Below, piece by piece: positions 35,976-46,870 of a stretch of 64,000 nt of DNA. Made by a program: the position numbers and the translations under genes. The stretch comes from Delphinapterus leucas (taxonomy: Eukaryota; Chordata; Mammalia; Artiodactyla; Monodontidae). Position 1 is the first letter of the stretch, and each line of letters opens with the position of its first letter. The DNA is taken from positions 1,771,357 through 1,835,356 of the forward strand of contig NW_022098002.1 of assembly GCF_002288925.2 (NCBI RefSeq), in the 5' to 3' direction. Under the pieces are notes generated by a model. It was not told the origin of the DNA. It searched no databases and was given only the letters and a program-made list of their open reading frames with translations.

Positions 35976-36854
35976 CTGTTTCTAAAGGTAACCAGGTACC
36001 GCAGTTTGAACAACAAGGTCCCCACAAGGGGCAGCGGTCCTAGGCCGTGGGACGCGGTCTTCGTACGTAGGGCGTGGGGAGTCAGTGAAACCTCACCGCT
36101 CTCTGCAGAAGGGATGTTTGCACCCCACCACTCTGGAGGGGCCACTTCTATCTCTTTAATTTAACTCATCCTGTATTGTTTGAAGAAAGGGCTTAAAAAT
36201 AAGAAAGTTTGGCAATCGCAGCCTGGAGGAATTTAAGCCCTTTATCAGGCCCTTGGGGCCTTGAGCCCGCCTGCCTTTCCATCCTCACCTCCTGCCACCT
36301 CCCGTCTTACCCAGCAGCTGCTGGGCCCCTTCTTCTACCTGTGACTTTCTCACCAGGTTAGGCTGGGACTCCAGAACCAAGCGGGGGGCACTCCAATGCA
36401 TTTCTCTTCCATTCTGGTTATCACGGTGACCAAAAGTCCTCTGTACCCCGCCGGCTTCTCTTCACCAACGTGGAAACCCAGGACAGTCACATCTCCTTCT
36501 TCTTGACCTTCAAATCAATCTGTCAGGCCCCCGCCTCCCAGTCAGCCACTCTCTGCCCCCGCCAACCCAGGGGAGAGACCACCCATGGTGCCCACAGGCC
36601 TCCGGTGCCTGAGCTCCGCCCCTGCCCCTGCCTTCTGCTGGGCTGTGACAGCCCCCAGAACTGGAAGGACACCGGTGTCCCAGCAGTGGGCACGGGCGCC
36701 TCCACTCCCTCCGTTTCTAGCCCACCAGCTGTGCCCACACCTGGCTCCCAGATTCCAGGGTCAGCTCACGGCCACAGTGGCAAAGTACCTTGTGGGCAGC
36801 CTGCTCACAGGCTGTGCCCTATTACAATGTAACTGAAAAGACAGGAGGCCCCGT

Positions 36855-36995
36855 GAAATGTGAATTTCAGAGAAGCAACCAGTAACTTCTGAGTATAAGT
36901 ATGTCCCAAATATTACATGGACATACTTACGCTAAAAATGATGCATTATTTCTCTGAAATTCAAATTTCACTGAGGTCCTGAACTTTATTTGGCA
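36855..36995. repeat. Near-palindromic ancient repeat, copy 2
   Basis: Left arm TGAATTTCAGAGAA and TAAGTATGTCC; right arm GGACATACTTA and TTCTCTGAAATTCA. The arms are reverse complements around 36922, as in a foldback MITE. Related to 22168-22330. Confidence 0.6.
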
Positions 36996-36999
36996 GCCC

Positions 37000-38850
37000 T
37001 GCCCGAGCCCCCGCCTGCAGCCCTGAGCCAGACGCCCTCGTTAGGCCTCTTGGGACACTTTCTGGACTGTGGGCTCAGTTCATCTGATGTGTTTTAGTGA
37101 CTCTGAACCTCCTGGGGAGACGCTGAAGGCCTCATTTTGTTCCCTCCTCCAGGGCATTTTTCAGCGTTTATGCACCAAGACCCCTGGGAAAGCAGTTTTT
37201 GACAAACTACAAAGGAGCCTATTAAAACCTATCCCGGGGCAGTGGTCTCTGTGATTTTTCATTGACATAACCCAGAAGGGTCACTGGAGCAACTGCTCCC
37301 AGCAGGAACTCCGGGCCAAGTAGCTTTACCTCGTCCAGGTGGGGACGCGGTCGGCAGGCTTCAGATGCTTCCTCTCCTCCCCTCTCGAGCACCGCCTTCC
37401 CAGGAAACCCACCACAGTCTTTCGCAAATGCGTTATTTTATTTGGAGTCTTAGGAATAAACTCTCAGCAGTTCAACAGGAATGAGTGGACAGCTGGCTAA
37501 GAACAAAGCTCATCGTGCCAGCGAGACATCCACGGTGTGTGGTTCACACGCTGAGCAAAGCTGCCGGGGTTGGGGGGGGGAAGGTGGGCTGAGAGCCAGT
37601 TGTGGTTGAGCTCTCCACCTCCGGGCTGAGCCCACGAAAGGGACTTCTTCTCCCGTAAGCGTCGCCGGCTGACCAGGATGTCAGGCCACCGGGCACACAG
37701 AAGGATGTCCCCACAAATCTACTGCCCTGGGGGGAGCAGTTTTGAAAACTTTGTACCAAAGAACTTTGCCAGCCTGGTGTGACCCTCTAGTCCAGGAGGA
37801 TCTGGACTGGAGATCCTCCTGGGAGGATGGGTGGAGAAAGGGTGAGAAAACAGAGGAAGGGGTCAAGTCTCAAACACCCAGTTTTCCCTAACTGCCCATC
37901 GACTAAAGAACTGTAAATAGCCACAGAAGCAGGTCCCTCCGTGGTTAAAGGCTCTGGCATCTACTTAAGAGGCTAATTCTCAGGCCACATTCTCTTACTC
38001 AGCACTTTTAATCAAAATAATCAGTCCAGTGTCTGAGGAGGAACAGGGAATGAATGGGGCAGTGTAAGAGTCCCCAGCTGCTAATGAAATATTTAAAAAT
38101 CCAGGACAGGGATGGCCTGTACTATTTCATACAAAGGAGGCTCTTACCGTGCCCCCCACATACCCTGGTTTTGGTTTTTTTTGCAAGGGGAAAAAAATAG
38201 AATTTATGCACCTTAAAAAAATATGAAGTGAAAAATTATCCATTGGCACAGCAAAGACCTATTTCCAGGAAACAGGTTTTAAAAGAAAATTCTTGACATC
38301 CTGAGGTTAAGCCAGGAGGTGTCATGACTTTGAACGTGGATGATGAAAGAGCCACTGTGTCCAGGTGCCGCGCAGGCCTGACTCGTTTCATCGTTAAGGG
38401 AGGCTGGTTAAACCCCTGGTCGTGGTCCAGAAATATCCTGGCAGTTAGCGGCCTGCATTAAAATTTATAAACCACGAAAGACCTTTTCTCACAGAAAAGC
38501 TAATTCGGTCTGGAGAGCCTGGAAAAAGAGTGTTTAAGGGGTAGTCATCAGAAGTGGTTATATGGAAAACTAGAGGTAAGTAATTCTTTTTACTCCCCTA
38601 AAACATGCTAAAAATATAGCAATAGTAACTTCAGAAGGAAGGGAAATGGCACCAAGTATAATCTCATTTCTAAGAAGTCCTAGGAACGAGGCCTAGAACT
38701 ACCAGAATTAGCTTTCGGGGGTGATAAAATAACGGCAGGGGTATTAGCAGGAAGTGGGCCTGACCAAGGGGTGGAAACGGGCCCCCATGGTATGGGCTCT
38801 GCAGCCAGCCCAGAGGTACCCCCGCCTCGGCTCGGGCCGGTCAGTCTGCA
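37000..38850. other. Intronic sequence without recognised features
   Basis: No exon or clear repeat was seen. Confidence 0.4.
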
Positions 38851-38859
38851 AGGGCGTCT

Positions 38860-39155
38860 ATTCCATCTCCCACCGCCTTCCTCCCTCCTTCACTCTGAGC
38901 CTTTTTTGGGCTCCTCCTGTATGCTGCCCTGGCTCTGTTCCTGCCCACGCTTCAGGTGTGAGCTTAAGAGGCCTTCCCTACTCCCCACAGATTAGGGAAA
39001 CCCCCTGCATCTGCTCTGCTCTCAGCCCTCTGCACCCCTTCCATCGCCTGGCTTCTCTGTAAGACTGCGTGCTTCTCACCACAGTGTCGGGCCTCACCGC
39101 CCCCCCCCCACACCCGCTGGGTACTCAGGGAATATTAGTGAGATGGATAAATGCC
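38860..39155 (+). mobile_element. L2 LINE 3' remnant
   Basis: Pyrimidine-rich L2-type text (TCCCTCCTTCACTCTGAGCC, GGCTCCTCCTGTATGCTGC) ending in a GGGTACTCAGGGAATATT tail region. Diverged. Confidence 0.45.
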
Positions 39156-39569
39156 AGACTCTGTGAGTTCAGTTCTATGTACCTATTTTATCTTTCATTC
39201 CAAAAGGACCTGGAGATGCGGCTCTGAAGTTAGCCTTTTAAGGGGACTGGCCAAGAAAAGTGTCAGCAAAGACAGGGTGACCGTCGAGGTAGCTGGCCGT
39301 GACATAACCCTCCTACAGCAGTGAGGGGTCAGCAGGCACCCACCGGACAGCCTGGAGTGACCCACTCTGCTCACCTAAGTGACAGCAGAGAAAGCCCTAA
39401 ACGGGCCCATCTGCAGGACTGTCCCAGGAAGTCAGCCAGAATTTCCATTCTTGGAGAATTACTGTCCCCAAGAACCACGCTTGAACTGCCCATCTTGTTT
39501 TCTTCCTGATTCATACAATCCAACATTTCACCCTCAACTAGATGATGAGCTTCTAGAGTGATAGAACAG

Positions 39570-39740
39570 TAGTGTCATCGCCATTTACTGAGCACTCGCT
39601 GTGTACCGGGCACAGTGCTAAGCGTTTCCTAAACAGTCTGGGTGTATCTGCCCAGCAGCCCCCAGGAGAGCAACGTCACTAACTTCCTGTGCCACCCGCT
39701 CGGCAAGCCGCGGGAATCGCTGTAGGTCTGACAGCTAAGC
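39570..39740 (-). mobile_element. MIR SINE
   Basis: Reverse MIR: CATTTACTGAGCACTCGCTG, TGTACCGGGCACAGTGCTAA, GCGTTTCC. Confidence 0.7.
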
Positions 39741-40639
39741 ATGATGGGCATTTCTTTGTCCTCCTCTGTAGATCCTAGGGGGTATCTGGGCACTTGGGAG
39801 GCGTTTAATAAATTCTTCCACTTCGCCTGAGCAGAACGGTACAAGTCCTTGCATTTCTGGTCACAGAAGTTCCCAGCTGGGTCCCACATTCTGAGCAACC
39901 ATCTGAGCCAGGCCCTGGCCTTGACAGAGTTTGCTGCCAGCTCCAAAGCACCCTGGGACTGCTGTTCTGTGCCAGCCGTGCTGAGGGAACCCCGAGGCCA
40001 CCAGCACCTAGGGCAGGTGTGGGCCAGCATTCTGGGAGGGGAGCTGAGTCTGCTGCTAGCTAAGGCCCTAAAACTGGAAATCGAGCGGGTTTTGCAAGAA
40101 TGGCCAAAGGGACAGCACTGGTGCTTCATTTCTTCTCAAAGTGACCTCGGGCTGCAGAAAGCTTGGCCTTCTCTCCCGAACATGTTCCTCCCAAACATTC
40201 CTTCACTCACACCCTCCCTTGACCCTCTGTCCCCATGTGCTCTCTCCATCTATTTGTGGACACGTTTAGTAAGAACTCTCGGGTTGGATTTCATTCAGGT
40301 TCTCAAGTCGATTCAAGGAAGGCCCACTTTATTGCAATTCTTCACAGAAACGGGCCCTTCCTGCTTGGACACATGGCAACAGGACTGTCATTTCTTCTTC
40401 AAACCTTGTGTAACATCTTCCTTCTGTTAAGATGATTTTTAATCTGTTGGTTTTACCCTCGTGAAACCTCTTTTGCTACCCCAGCTAATCCCACAAAACA
40501 TTTATTGATACAACTGACTCAAAGATAAGAGTTATGGTGGGAACGGAAATGAATACCTAAACTAGCGTTGCCACAGTTTCCCGTGAATTCATAATCCCCG
40601 GAGACCAAACGAGCACTGGAGAGGCAAGAAACTTGGTGA

Positions 40640-40760
40640 TATCAGCCAACATTCATGTAATTCTCAGAACCAAGAGCCATCTAACACGTGTGTTGTGATC
40701 AGCCTTATTCCACAGATGAGGAAACTCGAGTGGTCACAAGACTAACTTAGTTATACGAGG
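40640..40760 (-). mobile_element. MIR SINE fragment
   Basis: Contains CTTATTCCACAGATGAGGAA then ACTCGAGTGGTCACAAG, the central part of a reverse MIR. Confidence 0.5.
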
Positions 40761-40964
40761 TGGGTGATGAGTACTCATTGCACAAAGAGATCAAATATTT
40801 CAAGTTTAATATATTTTTTATGGCCTAACCAACCCCCAGCAAAGACACATTATCATCTTTTTAGTTGCCAGTTATAACAAGTTCCGAGAGAGGAGAGTGG
40901 GCTGAACAGGAGTCAGATGGGGTCCCTAGAAGGGGCCCAGCCAACCGCACTTCTCCCAAGGATC

Positions 40965-41100
40965 CCCGGGATGGCCGTTAGAAGCACAGATTGGCTCATG
41001 GGGATTCTGCTGCAGTGGCTTTAGGGACCTGGGATCTGAGTTTGCCAAGCATCCAACTGATGCTCACCCGCAGGAGAGTTTGAGAGACGCTGTCCTGGAT
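40965..41100. mobile_element. hAT-Charlie MITE, MER5-like
   Basis: Contains GATTCTGCTGCAGTGGC, CAACTGATGCTCACCCGC and TTTGAGAGACGCTGTCC. Borders are approximate. Confidence 0.4.
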
Positions 41101-41717
41101 AAACAAATATCAGAGAGTCACACAGCTCCCTCAAAGTCAAGACCCCTTGCCCAATGTGAGGAGCCCAGCCCAGATGGACCCACGAGCCCCAGACACAGCG
41201 ATCTTCCCTCTTGACGCCGGGAGCTTCAGAAGCAGTGCCGTCCTAGGTAGATGCAATGGATCCAGCCGCTCCGCACACACGCGCTCATGTCTACACACTA
41301 GAAAGCCCGCAAAAGGGACTCATCACAAGGTGAATCTCACGGATTGCCCCTTTACTCAGCACACTGCTAAGTAGACCTGCTGCTCCGCAGACAAGGGCAG
41401 ACCAAGGACTTTCCATGACACAGTGGCTCATCACGGGCCACCACCTTTCCAATGGGCGAGGAGCTCGGGGTCCAGACCCATCTGAGAGGCCCAGTGACCT
41501 TCACAGGGAGACAGGCCACGCCCAGCACCTCACACGTCCCTCACCCCAGCTTATCTAACTGGTCACAGTACAAGTTTTGTATTTTGTCTGCTGGGAAATC
41601 TAATGGAAAGAACTATTATTAGACATATTTATTTTATCAAGGAAAATATGCTCTTAAAATGTTCAAGAAAGGATTTTGCCTGGTTCCCAAGAAACAGCCT
41701 GACAGACTCCTGGAAGA

Positions 41718-41806
41718 ATATATACACTATATACACACACACGCACACACATATATACACAGGCATTCTGGATATGTTTGTGTGTATATGTATGTATATA
41801 GTATGT
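41718..41806 (+). repeat. Compound (TA)n/(CA)n/(TG)n microsatellite
   Basis: Alternating purine-pyrimidine stretches ATATATACAC, ACACACACGCACACAC and GTGTATATGTATGTATATAG with a short break. Confidence 0.9.
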
Positions 41807-41934
41807 AAGCATTATTCACAACTGTGGTAGTAAATGTTTTTCTTTCAGCATGTTTTTACACTAAACTTTAATTAACCCTTCATTTTTCAATTGCAGAAGA
41901 TAACAAACATTCTATTGTTTCTTACGCTTTAATG

Positions 41935-42060
41935 CGCACATGAGCAGGAACCTTGTTCAAATGCAGATTCCTACCCAGCAGGTCTGGGTGGGACCTGATG
42001 GTCTGCATCTCTAACCAGCTCCCAGGTGATGCTGGCGAGCCATGGACCACTCTTTGAGTA
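41935..42060. mobile_element. hAT-Charlie MITE, MER5A-like
   Basis: Clear MER5A text: CAAATGCAGATTCCTACCCA, CAGGTCTGGGTGGGACCTGA, CCAGCTCCCAGGTGATGCTG and CACTCTTTGAGTA. Confidence 0.75.
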
Positions 42061-43024
42061 CAAAGAAGTCCAGTTTGTGGTGAATGACCATCTTCGTAAC
42101 ATGTAAAGCAGCAACTGTCAAAGATTAGAATACATAAACAAACAAAAACTGTTCAGATTAACTTACTCTTTCTTGGATAATCTCAAAATGGAATTCAGGA
42201 TCCATACAAGGCCTCTTGGCCATAATTGTAAACACGTTTCACTCAGTTTGATGAGAGCCACTTCAGAGAACAAAGCTGATAGACAAATTTTGACTTGAGA
42301 GAAAGAGGCAAAAGGCAGCCAGAGCTACAGGTGTCCTGTTCCTACGGACACTCTGATCCGTGGGTGAATGAAGAAAGCCCGGGTGTATCAGATCACACCG
42401 ACCTCTCAAAGTCGACTCTGCCAGTCTAGAAATGATTCAAATTTCATTCAAGCCCATCCTCTTGGAACTCGTGGGGAAAATTCCAGCACCAATATTACTC
42501 CAAATATTCTGCTATTTGGAGCTTCGCCCTACTCGTTACTTTGTTTGAATATGTGAAATAAGTATACTAATAATTATCCTCACTTCAAAGGCTTAAAATA
42601 CGAAACTGTCCCTAAACTGCGCTGGTAATAACTAGAACACAAATGAAAATGGACATGCGTAATACAGGTGCTGTGAAGGATACAAAGAAATACAGGGGAC
42701 GATCCCCATGGGGGAGGAGCACCAGCTTTTTAGGAGCAGAGGCCAAACCTGAGTAACTACCAGAAAGGGCATCAAGACTACCCACACAAACGGTACAGGG
42801 TACTTAAACGGTGTACTTACAGGATGATGTAGTCAGTGCAAACTGGGGAGGTCGGATTAGAATCAACTGTGCTGGGATTTGAATCTGACCTTGAAGGACA
42901 GAAGGATCCCAAAAGACACAGGAGAGGAGAGAGAATGAGGAAAGGTGTGGTGAAAGGTAAAAAAGTGGGAACAGAAGTTACATTTGGGTCACATCTCTGT
43001 GCCAGGCACCAAGCCACTTGCTAA

Positions 43025-43180
43025 CAGGTGGATTAGCTCATTTCATCCTCCAACTTCTCCTGCGAGGTTGGCATCATTACACCACTTTGGTGAACCATGG
43101 ATGGAGACTCAGGTCACACAGCTGGTAAGGGCTCCCACGGGAATTTGAATCTGGGTCTCTGATACCCAAGTCATTAATCG
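43025..43180 (-). mobile_element. MIR SINE
   Basis: Reverse MIR: TTAGCTCATTTCATCCTCCA, GGTCACACAGCTGGTAAGGG and AATTTGAATCTGGGTCTCTG. Confidence 0.75.
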
Positions 43181-44509
43181 GTTTTCTCTAAACCAGCCTT
43201 CCCACAGGTGCACCTGGTGGCACCCTGCGATATGGATATGAGTCAGGAAACAGAGACTTCAGTGGTCAAATAAACTTTGAAAGCTCTTAGGATAAATAAT
43301 ACTAATAACATTTCAGATATGAGTTAACGTTTATTGAATGCTTCCCATGTGCCTGGTTAAAAACGGCTTTGTTGTTGTTGTTTTATCAGCGGGACCTCTC
43401 AGAGCCTTTAATGTTCTAACGTGCATTGAGAATTTCCAGTATTATGTGTTGGGAATAATATTAATAATCCCACGTAAGATGATGTTGATCGTGCAAACGC
43501 ATAATATTAAAATAGAATAACTGGAAATGGGCTGACGGGCTTCAGTTTAAGTCGTCATCTGCTGGCGGACAAGCTGACGCTGCAGACATCATGACAGGTG
43601 ACTGTCCACTCTTCCCTCTAATCCCCAGAGAATTTCATCAGAATACACAGCTTTGTAATAAACTCTGTGTGGCCCACTGAGCTTGGGCCAAGGGACAGAG
43701 GGTGGGGAGGTGGAGAGCGCAGCTTCCCCCAGGGTATCCAACAGCTGGCTCAGTGGGGTCTGGTCAATCACCATTTGAAATATCAAGAGACAAAGGTCCC
43801 TGACAGGACACCAATGGAATCCCTCCTGCCCTTTTATCACACCGGTGATCATAATTGTTCTAATTTGAGGGTTTATAAATCTTTGTAAACTCTAGCTATG
43901 TCAGGCTTGAACTACCTGTGCACTGCCCCACTCCCATGTCATGTTGGAAAACATGTTCAGTAAAATAAATAGTCCTGCTTTCTCTCACGTTCTATTAAGC
44001 CCATGTTGCTAAATCTTTCTGGGTTTTGCAAATAACACAACCCCACCATTAAGCATTTGGTGATTTTCCAAGTCACGTTCCCAACTAGTCCTGTGACTAG
44101 TTGGGCCTCTTGAGAGGGGATTCGTGCAGCCTGGATGGAGTGCTGTTCCCTGCCTTGGGATCTCTGACGATCACGCATCTTATCTGTACACATCCTTGGA
44201 TGACAGTGAGAGAAATACCAACCCATTCTGCCATCATCCCAGATGTAAGAAACCTTTCAAGAAGTCACGCCCAGAATTTGGTGTTTGACAGGATGTGACA
44301 ATGGAAGGAAGGGTCAATAGTACAAGACAGTGAGGTCAAGATCACTGAGGTTTCCAACCCAGAGTCACCAGGAAACCTGAAAGGAAATTCTGGGTGGAAA
44401 GACAGTAGAGGGGAAAAGTCCCTCGGGACCTGGAGTGCGGGGCTCTCAGCAGGAAAGAGGTCACAGGCCGCAGAAGAGACACCAGTGCTGTGCAAAGGCT
44501 CAGCTGCTG

Positions 44510-44705
44510 CTAATGATAAACATTTACTGCTTTGTCTGTGGTGCCCTCTCTCTATGCCAAGCACTGTGTTAACTGCTTTACACAACAACCCTGTGGGGTC
44601 GGTATTGTTAACCCCAGAAGAGGAAGTAGGTGAGAGAGGCTGAATAATATGCTCGGGGTCATAAAGGCAGCAAAAGGCAGAAATGAAATCCAAGCTTGTG
44701 GTCTT
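44510..44705 (-). mobile_element. MIR SINE
   Basis: Reverse MIR: TATGCCAAGCACTGTGTTAA, CTGCTTTACACAACAACCC, GGGGTCGGTATTGTTAACCC and GGGTCATAAAGGCAGC. Confidence 0.8.
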
Positions 44706-45128
44706 ACACTAAACTATGTGCACAGTAAAAACGGCTCACCTTGTAGCGCCTCACTATTAAGTACAAGCACCTGCAAAATTACCACGTATCAATTCTACTG
44801 TAAAAGCTAAACCAGAGAGCCCTGGATTGTCCACCTTCCTGATCTATCATCCACTATCTTTAGTGGAAACTCAATTCCATTCAATAGTCAGGGCTTAACT
44901 ATGATTAATAAACTACAGAGAGTATAGAAACTGTCGTGTATTGTATAATAAACAAATTAAGTATCTTATGGCATGCTGACAAACAGCATTTAGTGTATAA
45001 TTTTGCAGCCTTGTTATATGTTTGAGAAAATCATCAGTTCCAATGTTTCGTTTCCTGGCTTCTCCTCTGTCCATGAATCGCAGGCTGAGAACAGGCTGAT
45101 GGCAGCCTCAAGACATTGGTTTCAACAG

Positions 45129-45850
45129 TTGGAAGGGTGAGAATGTAAACTGGTGCAGCCACTGTGGGAAACAGTATGGAGATTCCTCAAAAAGCTAAAA
45201 ATATAGCTACCATATGATCCTGTAATCCCACTCCTGGGTATATAGCCAAAGAAAACAAAAACACTAATTCGAAAAGATACATGCACCCCAATGTTCATAA
45301 TTGCATTATTTTTACAATAGCCAAGATATGGAAGCAAGCCAAGCGTCCCTCAAGAGATAAATGGGTAAAGAGGATGTAGTATATATATGCAATGGAGTAT
45401 CACTCAGCCTTAAAAAAGAATGAAATAATGCCATTTGAAACAACATGGATGGACCTAGAGGGTATTATGTTTAGTGAAATAAGTCAGAGAATGACAAATG
45501 CTGTAAGATACCACTTATATGTGGGATCTAAAAAAAGAATACAAATGAATGGATATGCAAAACAGAAACAGACTCTCAGACATAGAAAACAAACTAGTGG
45601 TTATGAAAGGGGAGGGAGAAGGGGGAGGGGCAAATAAGGGGTATGGAATTAACAAACTACTATGTATAAAACAGGTAAGCAACAAGGATATATTGTACAG
45701 CACAGAGAAATATAGCCACTATTTTGTAATAACTTTAAATGGAGTATAACCTATAAAAACATTGAATCACTATGTGGTACACCTGAAGTTAATATTGTAA
45801 CCAAACTATACTTCAGTTAAATCATTAATTACTTAAACAATTTTTAAAAA
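45129..45850 (+). mobile_element. 5'-truncated L1 (ORF2 end and 3' UTR)
   Basis: Reads the ORF2 C-terminal region (GTAAACTGGTGCAGCCACTG, CCCACTCCTGGGTATATAGC, AATAATGCCATTTGAAACAA), then the 3' UTR (GAAACAGACTCTCAGACATA, ATTGTACAGCACAGAG, AATCACTATGTGGTACACC) and an A-rich end. It is the same family group as the copy at 2848-3516, also on the plus strand. Confidence 0.85.
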
Positions 45851-46027
45851 CCAACTGGATTACCCAGAGCTGCTCTGGCCTCATGGCAGGGCTGCAGTAA
45901 CTTTTGTAACTTCTTCCCACTGGAGGTCACTGTTACATTGGTTCCAGAGAAGAGCCTCAATTTGCTGAGAAAAAGAAACTAGCCCGTTTTTGTCTATCTA
46001 CCCAGTCTGGCTGCGTTTGCATTGAGG

Positions 46028-46377
46028 CAGTGGTCTCCAACCTCTTTGGCACCAGGGACCAGTTTCGTGGAAGACAATTTTTCCACAGATGTGGGTGGGG
46101 GAGGGGGGATGGTTTCGGGATGATTCAAGCGCATTACATTTACTGTGCACTTTATTTCTATTGCTATTGCATTGTAATATATAATGAAATAATTATACAA
46201 CTCACCATAATGCTGACAGGAGGTGGAGCTCAGGTGGTAAAGCGAGGATGGGGAGCGGCTGTAAATACAGATGGAGCTTCGCTCGCCCGCCCCTCCCCCC
46301 ACCTCCTCCTGTGCGGCCTGGTTCCTAACAGGCCACTGACTGGTACCGGGCCAAGGCCCGGGGGTTGGGGACCCCTG
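46028..46377. mobile_element. hAT-type DNA transposon with TIRs and 8-bp duplication
   Basis: Terminal inverted repeats CAGTGGTCTCCAACC at the left and GGGTTGGGGACCCCTG at the right. The flanks CATTGAGG (46020-46027) and CATTAAGG (46378-46385) form an 8-bp duplication with one mismatch, the hAT size. The internal text GACCAGTTTCGTGGAAGACA and CGTTCC-like TIR region are shared with the element at 59380-59574. It encodes no transposase. Family name uncertain. Confidence 0.85.
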
Positions 46378-46554
46378 CATTAAGGAATAGAACAACCGAA
46401 CAAAACAATCACCAAAGGTGAAATGTATTTCAGATAATGTGAAGATAATACAAACTGTCCTTAGAAAATTCATCAGAGGTGGTTTTCAAATACTTATTGC
46501 TTAATTTCTGAAAAATAAATTCCAGTTAAATGGTCTACAAATAAACCTAGCTCT

Positions 46555-46750
46555 CTGTTTCGTGTGCTGCCGTGGTACATAGTTGCGTAACTTTGGGCAA
46601 GTCCCTGACCTCAGTTTAGTCATCTGCAAAACAGAGATGATAATTGTGCCCAATTCATGGGGTCACCGTGAGGGTCAACTGGGATGAAAAGTGCTCAGCG
46701 CAGTGCCGGGAACGTGACAAACACAACATAGGTGCTAGCGGTCCTACCAT
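46555..46750 (+). mobile_element. MIR SINE
   Basis: Plus MIR: AACTTTGGGCAAGTCCCTGA, CCTCAGTTTAGTCATCTGC, AACAGAGATGATAATTGTGC and GTGCTCAGCGCAGTGCC. Confidence 0.85.
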
Positions 46751-46779
46751 CCTTAGAGCTGATCGAAGTAGTGCCCACA

Positions 46780-46870
46780 AGGTTTACGTGAGTTCATATC
46801 CGTAAAGTGCCTGAAACAGGGTCTGGCGCACAGTGAGGGCCATTTACATGTTTGTTAAATAAAATAGGTA
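46780..46870 (+). mobile_element. MIR 3' fragment
   Basis: Contains GTAAAGTGCCTGAAACAGGG, TCTGGCGCACAGTGAGGGCC and ATTTACATGTTTGTTAAAT, the end of a second MIR just after the first. Confidence 0.55.
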
